Assembly (NCBI RefSeq): GCF_019457885.1
Contig: NZ_JAHZST010000012.1
Coordinates: 62,001 to 126,000 of the forward strand
Source of the DNA: Shewanella nanhaiensis
GTDB taxonomy: Bacteria; Pseudomonadota; Gammaproteobacteria; Enterobacterales; Shewanellaceae
Length of the DNA stretch: 64,000 bases
Direction: 5' to 3'
The position numbers were made by a program, and so were the translations under genes. The notes below the pieces were generated by a model that saw nothing but the letters and a program-made list of their open reading frames with translations, was not told the DNA's origin and made no database searches. Positions 43,713-52,813 of the stretch are shown one piece after another. Each line of letters begins with the position of its first letter. The stretch's first letter is position 1.

Positions 43713-44162
43713 CTACAAGTAAACAGAATTCCAATATGGGTAATTTCCTATATTTTTGACTAGATTTTTTCTTAATGGGTTAGCCACTATGTATCGGCTA
43801 ATGCTTTTTCTGTCGTCATCATAACGTAAAGCTCGGTCATAAAATGATGATTGCCACAACTTGCCGCTTGTTCTTAACTCTTTATTGATAGAAAAGCTGC
43901 TGGCTCCTTTAAGTGCCCCTACAGTCTTTGATAATTCTGAGTCATCACCCAAACGTAACAGCCCATGGAAGTGATCAGGCATCAACACCCAAGTTAACCA
44001 GATGCAATTATGCTGATGCTCATTCATTGATATTTGCGAGCAGAATATGGATGCAATGTGGAAATCATTGAAATATGTTTGCTTGTTCTGTGTGTTGAAA
44101 GTAATAAAATATTCACCTTGCTCTTGTGAAAACCGACCTTTGCGCAAGTCATTCCATGACAT
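43713..44162 (-). CDS. REP-associated tyrosine transposase (RAYT), short form
   Basis: A 149-residue Y1/HUH single-strand DNA endonuclease. YFITFNTQNKQ at the start, VLMPDHFHGLLRLG (HUH), KLWQSSFYDRALR and SRYIVANPLRKNLV with the catalytic Tyr are the RAYT landmarks. It is flanked on both sides by the REP-like units that are scattered through the window, which is the normal context of a RAYT and its target repeats. Confidence 0.93.
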   Translation of the reverse strand: MSWNDLRKGRFSQEQGEYFITFNTQNKQTYFNDFHIASIFCSQISMNEHQHNCIWLTWVLMPDHFHGLLRLGDDSELSKTVGALKGASSFSINKELRTSGKLWQSSFYDRALRYDDDRKSISRYIVANPLRKNLVKNIGNYPYWNSVYL

Positions 44163-44179
44163 AATTGTTCCCTATACTT

Positions 44180-44395
44180 TAGCTGACGGCATGAATGCCA
44201 ACCTACACAGATTGTAGGTTGGGCTTTAGCCCATCGCACTTATCATTCATATATTTAGCTTGACGGCATAAATGCCGACCTACAGAGGTTGTAGGTTGGG
44301 CTTAAGCTCATCGCACCTCATCATTCATATATTTAGCCTGACGATATAAATGCCGACCTACATAGAATGTGGATCAGGCTTGAGCCCATCAGTGC
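44180..44395. repeat. REP-like cluster on the RAYT 5' side
   Basis: At least three alternating units: GACGGCATGAATGCC, GTAGGTTGGGCTTTAGCCCATC, GACGGCATAAATGCCGACC, GTAGGTTGGGCTTAAGCTCATC and a decayed GACGATATAAATGCCGACC. Downstream units differ by point changes, so the array is ageing away from the gene. 44396-44572 is the upstream region of cysD, with no clear promoter. Confidence 0.88.
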
Positions 44396-44572
44396 CCATG
44401 GTATTAGTCTTCCTAGCTCTATTGAGAATTTTATATTCCTTTTCGGTATAGAGTTCTTGTCTTTAATAACTTTTAATCTCTCTTCCTGCTGTTATTATCA
44501 AATCCATAAAGTGATGAATCTTAAATTTACCTCTGTTCAGATTGAATAGATAAGGGCCATACGGAAATCCAT

Positions 44573-45478
44573 ATGTCGACACATCAAACTCATCTTAAGC
44601 AGCTTGAAGCTGAATCGATTCAAATCATGCGTGAGGTTGCCGCTGAATTTGATAATCCTGTGATGCTTTATTCGGTTGGTAAAGATTCCTCTGTTCTACT
44701 GCATCTTGCTCGTAAAGCATTTTACCCAGGTAAAATCCCGTTTCCTTTGATGCACGTTGATACGAATTGGAAATTCAAGGAGATGATTGAGTTTCGAGAC
44801 CAAATGGCTAAGAAACACGGTTTCGATCTTATTGTCCATAAAAACCCTCGTGGTTTAGAGATGAATATCAGTCCCTTTACCCATGGCAGCGCTAAGCATA
44901 CCGATATCATGAAAACTGAAGGGCTTAAGCAAGCGCTTGATGCTCATGGTTTTGACGCAGCATTTGGTGGGGCACGTCGTGATGAGGAGAAATCCCGTGC
45001 TAAGGAGCGTGTTTACTCGTTCCGCGATAATAAACACAGATGGGATCCGAAAAACCAACGTCCTGAGCTGTGGAATATCTATAACGGTAAAGTCGATAAG
45101 GGAGAAAGTATTCGTGTGTTCCCGTTATCGAACTGGACTGAGCTCGATATTTGGCAATATATCTATCTAGAAGGGATTGAGATCCCCTCACTGTACCTGG
45201 CAACTGAGCGACCAGTGGTCGAGCGTGATGGCACTTTGATCATGGTTGATGATGATCGTATGCCACTCGAAGCTGATGAAGATGTGCAAAAGAAGATGGT
45301 TCGTTTTAGAACATTAGGGTGTTATCCACTGACTGGCGCGGTTGAATCACAGGCTCAAACACTGCCAGAAATTATTCAAGAGATGCTGCTCTGTACGACT
45401 TCTGAACGTCAGGGCCGAGTGATTGATAATGACTCGGCAGGCTCGATGGAGAAGAAGAAGATTGAAGGATACTTCTAA
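44573..45478 (+). CDS. cysD: Sulfate adenylyltransferase subunit 2
   Basis: The small, ATP-pyrophosphatase subunit of ATP sulfurylase, which makes APS from sulfate and ATP. MLYSVGKDSSVLLHLARKAF is the PP-loop; FGGARRDEEKSRAKER and the NWTELDIWQYI block follow, ending in MEKKKIEGYF as usual. Length 301 is standard. Confidence 0.97.
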   Translation: MSTHQTHLKQLEAESIQIMREVAAEFDNPVMLYSVGKDSSVLLHLARKAFYPGKIPFPLMHVDTNWKFKEMIEFRDQMAKKHGFDLIVHKNPRGLEMNISPFTHGSAKHTDIMKTEGLKQALDAHGFDAAFGGARRDEEKSRAKERVYSFRDNKHRWDPKNQRPELWNIYNGKVDKGESIRVFPLSNWTELDIWQYIYLEGIEIPSLYLATERPVVERDGTLIMVDDDRMPLEADEDVQKKMVRFRTLGCYPLTGAVESQAQTLPEIIQEMLLCTTSERQGRVIDNDSAGSMEKKKIEGYF

Positions 45479-45635
45479 AATTGGAAAGCGATTTTAGAAG
45501 TAAGACTGGCTTGCGCCAGGAAAGGCATTCTTGTGTTAAGAGAGCAACGCAGAGAAGCGTCTTTTGTTAAAAAGCATATTGATTCAACCGTGAGTAAGTT
45601 TTCCTATTCTCAATGCTCACAGATAAGGAACAGAG

Positions 45636-47045
45636 ATGACTACCAGTTCAAATTTAATTTCTTCAGATATTGAAGAGTATCTGAAAGTTCATGAAAACAA
45701 AGATATGTTGCGAGTGCTGACTTGCGGCAGCGTGGATGATGGTAAGTCAACGTTAATTGGTCGCCTGTTATTCGACAGTAAGATGATCTTTGAAGATCAG
45801 ATGGCAGCGATTGAGAAAGACTCTAAGCGTTTTAATACCACCGATGACTCTTTTGACCTAGCACTGCTGGTGGATGGATTGCAATCTGAGCGAGAGCAGG
45901 GCATTACCATCGATGTGGCCTATCGCTATTTCACTACTGAGCAGCGTAAATTTATCATCGCAGATACCCCTGGTCATGAGCAGTACACTCGAAATATGGC
46001 GACGGGAGCGTCGACTTGCGACCTTGCTATTATTTTGATTGATGCTCGACACGGTGTTCAGGTTCAGACAAGGCGTCACAGTTTCATCTGTTCTCAGCTT
46101 GGGATCAAGCACGTCATCATCGCCATTAATAAGATGGACGCCATTGATTACGATCAAGCGACCTATCAAAAAATTAAGAAAGAGTATCGCGAGTTTGCTG
46201 AGGATCTCTCCTTTAGCGATGTGCGTTTTGTTCCTATCTCTGCACTAAAGGGCGATAACGTTGTCAATGAAAGCCCTAATATGACCTGGTACCCGGGCTC
46301 GACACTGCTAAAGCTACTTAATACGGTGTCAGTTGAACAGGATAGAAGCGAGTCATTTCGTTTTCAGGTGCAGTACGTCAATAGACCTAATCTGGATTTT
46401 CGTGGCTTTTGCGGCACCATAGGTTCAGGTGAAATTCGTGTTGGAGATACTGTCGCCACTCTTCCCTCAAATAAAGAGAGCCGAGTTAAGTCGATTGTGA
46501 CATTTGACGGTGAGCTTGAAAAAGTGGTTGCTGGTCAAGCTGTGACACTGACCCTTGAAGATGAGATAGATATTAGCCGCGGTGATATGTTGGCTCGTCC
46601 CCATGACAAGCCTTTTTCGGTTAGCCATTTTGAGGCCGATGTTGTTTGGATGACAGAGGAGCCACTGTGTGTCGATCGTGAGTATGCGATAAAAGTCGGC
46701 AGTAAGTCTGTTTATGGCTATGCTGATGCGATTAACCATAAAGTTGATGTAAATACGCTAGAGAAGCAGTCTGCTCAGCAATTAGCCTTGAACGAGATCG
46801 GTAACTGTCACTTTGCAGTAACCGAGCCGGTACAGTTCGATGCTTACGATGTTAATCGCTCTACAGGCTCTTTTATCATCATAGACAGGTTAACGAATGT
46901 GACAGTTGGTGCTGGCATGATCCGCAATCCGATAGAAGTTAAATCAACCAAAGCCCATGAGTACTCTGAATTTGAGTTAGAGATGAACGCGCTAGTGCGT
47001 AAGCACTTTCCACATTGGGGCGCCAAGGATATCTCTAAAGGATAA
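45636..47045 (+). CDS. cysN: Sulfate adenylyltransferase subunit 1 (GTPase)
   Basis: The GTP-hydrolysing subunit that drives ATP sulfurylase. The GSVDDGKSTLIGRLL P-loop, EREQGITIDVAYRYF switch I, ADTPGHEQYTRNM switch II and NKMD are in order. At 469 residues it is CysN alone, without the CysC fusion found in some bacteria. AAGGA stands before the ATG. The 157-bp gap from cysD shows nothing notable. Confidence 0.97.
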   Translation: MTTSSNLISSDIEEYLKVHENKDMLRVLTCGSVDDGKSTLIGRLLFDSKMIFEDQMAAIEKDSKRFNTTDDSFDLALLVDGLQSEREQGITIDVAYRYFTTEQRKFIIADTPGHEQYTRNMATGASTCDLAIILIDARHGVQVQTRRHSFICSQLGIKHVIIAINKMDAIDYDQATYQKIKKEYREFAEDLSFSDVRFVPISALKGDNVVNESPNMTWYPGSTLLKLLNTVSVEQDRSESFRFQVQYVNRPNLDFRGFCGTIGSGEIRVGDTVATLPSNKESRVKSIVTFDGELEKVVAGQAVTLTLEDEIDISRGDMLARPHDKPFSVSHFEADVVWMTEEPLCVDREYAIKVGSKSVYGYADAINHKVDVNTLEKQSAQQLALNEIGNCHFAVTEPVQFDAYDVNRSTGSFIIIDRLTNVTVGAGMIRNPIEVKSTKAHEYSEFELEMNALVRKHFPHWGAKDISKG

Positions 47046-47052
47046 GTTATAC

Positions 47053-47118
47053 GTAGGAGGGGCTTTATTAGCCCCGATGTTTTTATATGTATTAATCGCG
47101 GCTAAAGCCGCTCCTACA
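47053..47118. repeat. Second-class REP-like pair (GTAGGAGCGGCTTTAGCCGCGA type)
   Basis: GTAGGAGGGGCTTTATTAGC and, inverted, GCGGCTAAAGCCGCTCCTAC flank a short AT-rich spacer between cysN and the permease. The core differs from the GTAGGTTGGGCTTTAG family seen elsewhere in the window. Confidence 0.8.
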
Positions 47119-47135
47119 ATGAGAGTCAGGATGTT

Positions 47136-48863
47136 ATGTCACTAGATGCTTATTTGACGATAGGGGTGTTCTGCATGACGATTTTGGGGCTTATTAGCTT
47201 CCAGAGTCGTCCATCTCTGGTATTTGGTGTAGCCCTACTTGTCTTAGTGGGGCTAAATCTTGTATCGCGTGAGCAGCTTCTATCGAGTATGTCTAATCCA
47301 GGATTAGTGACCTTAGTGTTACTGATCCTATGCTCGTTCGCCCTTGAGAAAACCCGTTTACTGCGGGTGATAGCCTCTAAGGTGATAGTTGGCAGTTACA
47401 ATTCAACTTGGGCGCGTCTGTTTGGCGTGACGGCACTTAGTTCAGCCCTATTAAATAATACGGCTGTGGTAGCCACTTTACTCTCTCCAATTCGTAATAA
47501 TCCACACCACTTTGCCAGTAAATTACTCTTGCCTCTCTCCTATGCGGCAATTTTGGGGGGAACGCTGACACTGATTGGTACGTCAACCAACCTGATCATT
47601 AATAGTCTCTACATCGATGCAGAGGGAAAGTCATTGAGCTTTTTCTCCTTTACCGCTGTTGGTGCCATGTTGGTACTGGCCTGTGGATTGGTGTTAAGAG
47701 TCGTTTCTCGCTGGTTACCTGAGATTGAACATAAAGAGTCTTGCTCAAAAGGTTACTTTATCGATGCTGAAGTGGTTGAGGGCTCAGAGTTAATTGGTCG
47801 CTCAGTTGAAAACAATGGGCTAAGGCATCTTGAGTCTCTGTTTCTAGTTGAGGTGGTGCGCAATAAACGTCTGATTAGTCCAGTCACACCGACCGAAGTG
47901 CTGCAGCTTGGTGACAGGCTTATTTTCAGTGGCGATATCACTAAGATGATGCAGCTTAGTCAGTTTTCTGGGTTAGAGATGTTTGCCGAGAAAAATGGTC
48001 TGCTGGACTCTAACCTGACTGAGGTTGTGGTTAAGCAAGAGAGTGTGCTTATCTCAAAAACCTTAAAAGATGCTGGTTTTAGAGCGCTTTTTGACGCTGC
48101 CGTGGTTGCTATCAGGCGTGATGGTGAGGAGATATCGGGTAAGTTAGGCGAAGTGGTGATAAAGGCTGGCGATTTTTTAATTTTGGCCGTGGGGGATGAC
48201 TTTAAGTCACGACGAAATCTCAGTAAAAACTTTATTGTGATCAGTGGTGTTGAGCCTGAAACACGCAATAATGGCTTTAAAGCTTGGTTATCCATTGGTG
48301 GCTTTGTGTTCACGATTGGGTTAGCCGCTACTGGAGTGATTGAGATGCTCCAAGGGTTAATGTTACTCCTAGGTGTATTGATTTTTAGCCAATGCCTTAG
48401 CGTCAATGAAGTCGTTAGGCGCTTTCCTGTTGATATCTGGCTTATTGTTTCCACCGCCATTTTGCTTTCTCACGCCTTAGTGAATACTGGTGTGGTTGAG
48501 CTGTTATCTCAGTGGGTCAATCAAGTGGCCGATAAAGAGCACCTGTTTATGGCACTGGTCTTGGTGTACCTTGCCACTTGGCTTATTACTGAACTTGTGA
48601 CCAATAATGCGGCAGCAGCTTTGATGTTTCCAGTCGCTTACAGTATTGCCTTAGGGTTTGGCGTGGATATATTGCCATTTATCATGACGGTTGCGTTTGC
48701 GGCGAGTGGCAGTTTTATCAGTCCTTATGGGTATCAGACAAACTTGATGGTGTATAACGCAGGCCAGTATAAGCTGATGGACTTTGTTAAAATCGGTTTA
48801 CCTGTCAGTCTGGTTTATGCGGCTATTGTGCTAACGGCTGTGCCGATCTTTTTTCCGTTTTAG
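47136..48863 (+). CDS. SLC13/DASS-family anion permease with TrkA-C domains
   Basis: A 575-residue inner-membrane carrier. Membrane segments at both ends enclose two soluble RCK_C/TrkA-C-like domains (about 205-295 and 295-375; VVEGSELIGRSV and 'GDFLILAVGD'). TALSSALLNNTAVVATLLSPI and GGTLTLIGTSTNLIIN are the paired substrate-binding signatures, repeated as TELVTNNAAAALMFPVAYS and SGSFISPYGYQTNLMVY. Its place between cysN and cysC indicates sulfate uptake. Confidence 0.9.
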   Translation: MSLDAYLTIGVFCMTILGLISFQSRPSLVFGVALLVLVGLNLVSREQLLSSMSNPGLVTLVLLILCSFALEKTRLLRVIASKVIVGSYNSTWARLFGVTALSSALLNNTAVVATLLSPIRNNPHHFASKLLLPLSYAAILGGTLTLIGTSTNLIINSLYIDAEGKSLSFFSFTAVGAMLVLACGLVLRVVSRWLPEIEHKESCSKGYFIDAEVVEGSELIGRSVENNGLRHLESLFLVEVVRNKRLISPVTPTEVLQLGDRLIFSGDITKMMQLSQFSGLEMFAEKNGLLDSNLTEVVVKQESVLISKTLKDAGFRALFDAAVVAIRRDGEEISGKLGEVVIKAGDFLILAVGDDFKSRRNLSKNFIVISGVEPETRNNGFKAWLSIGGFVFTIGLAATGVIEMLQGLMLLLGVLIFSQCLSVNEVVRRFPVDIWLIVSTAILLSHALVNTGVVELLSQWVNQVADKEHLFMALVLVYLATWLITELVTNNAAAALMFPVAYSIALGFGVDILPFIMTVAFAASGSFISPYGYQTNLMVYNAGQYKLMDFVKIGLPVSLVYAAIVLTAVPIFFPF

Positions 48864-48931
48864 CTCGGGCTGTTAATAGTTTCTTCGAGCACAAGATACA
48901 GCTAAGAAAGCCTTGAAGCTTAAAACAACTA

Positions 48932-49633
48932 ATGGATATTTTTATGTCATCATTATCTAAAACTAGCGCGTCACCTTATCAGGATATAGAGGTTGAAGAT
49001 AAATCCTCTGATGTTGTCTGGCATAATGCAAGTGTGAGCCATGAGCAAAGGGTTGCGGCGCAGGGGCACAAGCCTGCCGTGCTTTGGTTTACGGGGCTGA
49101 GTGGCTCTGGTAAGTCTACAGTGGCTAATGCTGTGGATAAATTACTCTATGATTTAGGGTGCAAGACCTATCTGCTTGATGGTGATAATGTTCGTCATGG
49201 GCTTAATGGCGATTTAGGTTTCTCAGATAAAGATCGAGTTGAGAATATTCGCCGTATCGGTGAGGTATCAAAACTGTTTGTTGATGCTGGGTTACTTGTA
49301 TCGACCGCTTTTATCTCTCCCTTTGTTGCGGATCGTGACTTGGTCAGGCAGCTGTTAGCAGATAAGCAGTTTATTGAGGTGTTTATCGACACGCCGCTTG
49401 AGGTGTGTGAAGAGCGAGATCCCAAGGGGCTCTATAAAAAAGCCCGGGCAGGGGAGATTAAAAATTTTACCGGCATCGATTCAGCTTATGAGCTACCTAA
49501 GTTACCTGAGATCCATGTGAAGACGGCTGAGAAGTCCATCAAAGCATGTGCAGAGCAAGTGGTTAATTACCTTATCGTGAACGGGTATATTCAATCTAAA
49601 AACAGAGCAAAGAAAGCCTCTAGTTGCGAGTAA
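48932..49633 (+). CDS. cysC: Adenylylsulfate kinase
   Basis: Phosphorylates APS to PAPS. The P-loop GLSGSGKST is near residue 56, LDGDNVRHGLNGDLGFSDKDRVENIRR follows, then STAFISPF and DPKGLYKKARAGEIKNFTGIDSAYE. The N-terminus is about 20 residues longer than many CysC proteins; the next in-frame ATG is at 48944. It ends the sulfate-activation group together with the DHH gene. Confidence 0.96.
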   Translation: MDIFMSSLSKTSASPYQDIEVEDKSSDVVWHNASVSHEQRVAAQGHKPAVLWFTGLSGSGKSTVANAVDKLLYDLGCKTYLLDGDNVRHGLNGDLGFSDKDRVENIRRIGEVSKLFVDAGLLVSTAFISPFVADRDLVRQLLADKQFIEVFIDTPLEVCEERDPKGLYKKARAGEIKNFTGIDSAYELPKLPEIHVKTAEKSIKACAEQVVNYLIVNGYIQSKNRAKKASSCE

Positions 49634-49655
49634 ATAATATGTTGAAAAAACAGTT

Positions 49656-50624
49656 ATGAATTACGATATTTTTAATGGCGACGCTGATGGGATAATCGCG
49701 CTATTACAGCTGCGTTTAGCTCAGCCTCTTATAGCAACCTTAGTTACTGGCGTTAAGCGTGATATTGAGCTACTTGAGCCATTAACAAAAAAGTACTCCC
49801 TTACGGCACAAGACAGTCTAACTGTGCTGGATATCTCCATGGAGAAAAACAGAGTAGGGCTCCTGTCTGCGCTTGAATCTGGTGCTAAGGTTTTTTATAG
49901 CGATCATCATCGTAGCGGTGAGATCCCACAAATTGCAAATTTAGATGCTCATATAGACTTAGATGCTAATACCTGTACCAGTTTGATTATTGATAGCTAT
50001 TTGCAAGGGAAGTTCCACCTCTGGGCAATCGCTGCAACCTATGGTGATAATCTCATTGCCAAGGCTGATGGCCTTTGCAACAAAGCGGGCCTTTCTCTGT
50101 CTCAAGCAAAACAGCTTAATGAGCTTGGAATCTTGGTTAACTATAATGGTTATGGCGCTCATATTGATGATCTGCACTTTCACCCCGCAGAGCTTTATAA
50201 GGCGCTGTTAAAATATCCAGATCCTTTCGATGTGATTGCGGATTTACGCTCTCCTTTTCACCGATTAAAGGAGGCGTTTGGCCAAGACATAGACAGAGCG
50301 TTGGCTGTAACTCCTTTTTACCAAAGTGCAACCTTATCCTTGTTTGAATTAGAGAATGCGCCTTGGTCTAGAAGGATAAGTGGTGTGTTTGGTAATCAGC
50401 TTGCTAATCAAAATCAAGATAGTGCTCATGGCGTCTTTACTGAGAACAGTGATGGAAGCTTTACCGTGTCACTTCGAGCTCCGCTATCTAATAAGCAAGG
50501 CGCCGGTGACATATGCAGTCAGTTTGCAACTGGAGGCGGCCGCGCCGCCGCTGCGGGTATTAATCAACTACCACGTGTTGATATTCCTCGCTTTACTCAA
50601 ATAGTTGAAAGCTATTATGGTTAA
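49656..50624 (+). CDS. DHH-family phosphoesterase
   Basis: A 322-residue metal-dependent phosphoesterase. FNGDADGIIAL is motif I (Asp residues), VLDIS motif II, and YSDHHRSG the DHH motif itself. The C-terminal GAGDICSQFATGGGRAAAAG is the DHHA1-type substrate site, with GGGR in place of GGGH. Family members include NrnA, which hydrolyses nanoRNA and pAp. It lies 23 bp after cysC, so removal of pAp formed from PAPS is a reasonable guess, not proven. Confidence 0.8.
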   Translation: MNYDIFNGDADGIIALLQLRLAQPLIATLVTGVKRDIELLEPLTKKYSLTAQDSLTVLDISMEKNRVGLLSALESGAKVFYSDHHRSGEIPQIANLDAHIDLDANTCTSLIIDSYLQGKFHLWAIAATYGDNLIAKADGLCNKAGLSLSQAKQLNELGILVNYNGYGAHIDDLHFHPAELYKALLKYPDPFDVIADLRSPFHRLKEAFGQDIDRALAVTPFYQSATLSLFELENAPWSRRISGVFGNQLANQNQDSAHGVFTENSDGSFTVSLRAPLSNKQGAGDICSQFATGGGRAAAAGINQLPRVDIPRFTQIVESYYG

Positions 50625-50993
50625 ATTGCTTCGGGTGAAGCTAAAAATAAGGGCGATAACTTCGTCATCTTCACTAGGTTCCTAGGGCGGGCTGCGCCTT
50701 GCTATAAAAGCTAAAGCTAAAGCTAAAGCGAAACAGGATTCTGGCATTCGCCGCAAGGACGACTAAGATTCTATTGCTGATGCAGCTCCTTTCTCCACAT
50801 ACTGTAGGTTGGGCTTTAGCCCATCAATTCCTGAGAACTACAACAAACAAGATCGACGGCATCAATGCCAACCTACAAAAGAAGAAGATCTTCAGCTGCT
50901 TTCTCTTTTATAGAAGCGAAGCGCTTTAGAACCTAGCTGGCACTTGTGCCGTCCTCGCAGGGCAAAGCTCATTCTTGTTTCAGTAGCAAAGCG
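50625..50993. repeat. Repeat-filled spacer between convergent units
   Basis: Contains an altered GATAACTTCGTCATC module, AAAGCTAAAGCTAAAGCTA triplet repeats, a REP-like pair (about 50802-50877: GTAGGTTGGGCTTTAGCCCATC ... CGACGGCATCAATGCCAACC), and a short CTAGAACCTAG run at the end. No gene seen. Confidence 0.8.
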
Positions 50994-52292
50994 CTAGAAC
51001 CTAGAACCTAGTAGCCCACTTTTCTCTGTTCCCTCTGTTTTGTTCTGCTTTTTATTGGAAAACAGGTAGTGCTCGATGTTTTCGAATGCATCACATTTTT
51101 GTTGTTGCCAGAAGATATTTCGCAGTAATTGGTATTCATTAATGGTTGAGGGGGAGATATGAAAGGTCTCATCTCGGTCTAACCGCTCCATTAATACTTG
51201 AAATTGGTAAACGCGATACCTGTTATTAATGGCTTCATTGCTCGTTACTTGCCCGACTAAAGGTAAAAATTCTGCGTAATCATATATCTCCCTGAGCTTT
51301 TCAGGTTTCCCACCTTGCTCGAATGAGTAAAAAAGAATGGGGACTTGATGGAGTAAGAGATCGATAAACAGGGAGGATTGATCGGTGATAAGCAGATCAA
51401 CGCCCTGAAGAATATTGTAAACATCTTCCCAGTGTGAAATATCGATAATATTTGAGTATTGATTTAGATCTTTTCCCAGATGAGCTTCATTAGGATGAAA
51501 CCGGACTAAGAATAGCTGCTTGTTACGCTTGAGTTGCTTTGATAGTGCAGCCCAATCGAACCCTTTATCATATGGATTCTCTATGGTTTTTTTTTGCTCA
51601 TCTCTTTTATTGTTAATGTTACTGTCTCGCCAAGTTGGCACATATAAGATGACCTTTTTATATTGAGTATTAAGTAGCTCTGGTATCGACTTGGTTTGCT
51701 CTGGGTAACGTTTGAAGTAATCGGTTCTTGGGTTACCGCTGCGAATGAGTTGATGGGCGGCGAGCCTAAAAGCCGAAGAAAATAGGCTATCTATCACAGG
51801 GCTTGGGCTGAGCATCATATCGGGTTTTATATGTTGCTGGTGGTAATGTAGTCTATTTTTCCATTCCCCAAGAAGGGTATCGGCTTGGTAAGTATGAGCC
51901 AAAGGGCCTGAAGTGATGTCGAACTCAATTTTTTTGAGCGGTGAGCCATGCCATAGGTTTATTTTGACCGCACCTTTAGCAAAATACTGATTAATATCGC
52001 CTACGTAACTATTGTAAAAGTAGAACTTAGCGGTTAAGCAGTGAAAAATGCCTACAATGCTGCGTCTGTTATATGCTTCAAATCCCTCTTTTCGTAAGCG
52101 TTTAATGACCGCATTATCGCCACTTATCCAAATGGAGCGTATTAATCCAGTGTGTTGCCAATGAAGATAAAGATACTTGGCGTTATCTGAAAACTGGTTT
52201 TTATAGCTGCCTAATACGGCCTTATTGACCCTAGGACATAAACCCGCTGTGTGATAGATGATTTTTCTTATTATCGCGCTGAAAAAAGTCAT
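50994..52292 (-). CDS. CDP-glycerol glycerophosphotransferase family protein (TagF/TagB-like)
   Basis: A 432-residue peripheral membrane transferase. INLWHGSPLKKIEFD matches the 'LwHG.plKk' motif with the catalytic His, ILYVPTWRD is the next block, and LITDQSSLFIDLLLHQVPILFYSFE is the 'TDySS..FD......pi.fy..D' motif. With the TagD-like gene just upstream it should add glycerol phosphate to the exopolysaccharide. The last residues (LLGSRF) and TAG stop are read from heptamer repeat sequence, so the C-terminus may be altered. Confidence 0.88.
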   Translation of the reverse strand: MTFFSAIIRKIIYHTAGLCPRVNKAVLGSYKNQFSDNAKYLYLHWQHTGLIRSIWISGDNAVIKRLRKEGFEAYNRRSIVGIFHCLTAKFYFYNSYVGDINQYFAKGAVKINLWHGSPLKKIEFDITSGPLAHTYQADTLLGEWKNRLHYHQQHIKPDMMLSPSPVIDSLFSSAFRLAAHQLIRSGNPRTDYFKRYPEQTKSIPELLNTQYKKVILYVPTWRDSNINNKRDEQKKTIENPYDKGFDWAALSKQLKRNKQLFLVRFHPNEAHLGKDLNQYSNIIDISHWEDVYNILQGVDLLITDQSSLFIDLLLHQVPILFYSFEQGGKPEKLREIYDYAEFLPLVGQVTSNEAINNRYRVYQFQVLMERLDRDETFHISPSTINEYQLLRNIFWQQQKCDAFENIEHYLFSNKKQNKTEGTEKSGLLGSRF

Positions 52293-52379
52293 GATAGATA
52301 CTCACTCTATGTTTTGTCCTTCGCTGCCCTAGCTTAGGTTATTGCCATTTATTCACGCTTTTTCAAGGGATGCTTAATA

Positions 52380-52781
52380 CTACGAGCGCCCCTGGTTAGC
52401 CCCTAAGTTGCTCTTTATCTCTGTGGTTGAAATATTACCTGTCCTATCGAGGTACACGACTTTGCATTGATTGGATAGGTGGTCAAATTTGCCTTGCCAG
52501 TCACTCCCCATGCCAAAGATATCAATATCAAGTCTTTCTATATCTTCTCTTTTTTGCTCCCAGTTTGTTTCTGGTAGCACTAAATCTACATAGCGGCACG
52601 CTGCGATGATCTCCGCTCTTTGCTGGTAATTGAAAAAAGCGGCCTTGCCTTTTTTTGCATTAAATTCATCCGTAGATACGCAAACGATGAGCCTGTCCCC
52701 CATGGCTTTGAGTCGCTGGAAAAGACGTACATGGCCGAAATGAAAGAGATCGAAAGTGCCATAGGTAATTATCGTTTTCAT
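52380..52781 (-). CDS. Glycerol-3-phosphate cytidylyltransferase-like (TagD)
   Basis: A 133-residue nucleotidyltransferase. GTFDLFHFGHVRLFQRLKAMGD holds the HxGH motif and RTGNISTTEIKS the 'RT.GISTT' motif, both diagnostic for CTP:glycerol-3-phosphate cytidylyltransferase. I start at the ATG at 52781, seven bases after AGGAG; an ATG two codons earlier is too close to it. The pair with the TagF-like gene supports CDP-glycerol as product. Confidence 0.9.
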   Translation of the reverse strand: MKTIITYGTFDLFHFGHVRLFQRLKAMGDRLIVCVSTDEFNAKKGKAAFFNYQQRAEIIAACRYVDLVLPETNWEQKREDIERLDIDIFGMGSDWQGKFDHLSNQCKVVYLDRTGNISTTEIKSNLGANQGRS

Positions 52782-52813
52782 CTTCATTCTCCTGTCACCG
52801 TCAAAGGGAGCCG

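Noticed and set aside
44367..44549. Open frame of 60 codons before cysD
   Set aside because: It begins in decayed REP sequence and has no recognisable motif or ribosome site.
44573..49633. Sulfate genes as part of a sulfated polysaccharide pathway
   Set aside because: No sulfotransferase is seen in either glycan locus; the gene set is the ordinary sulfate assimilation group.
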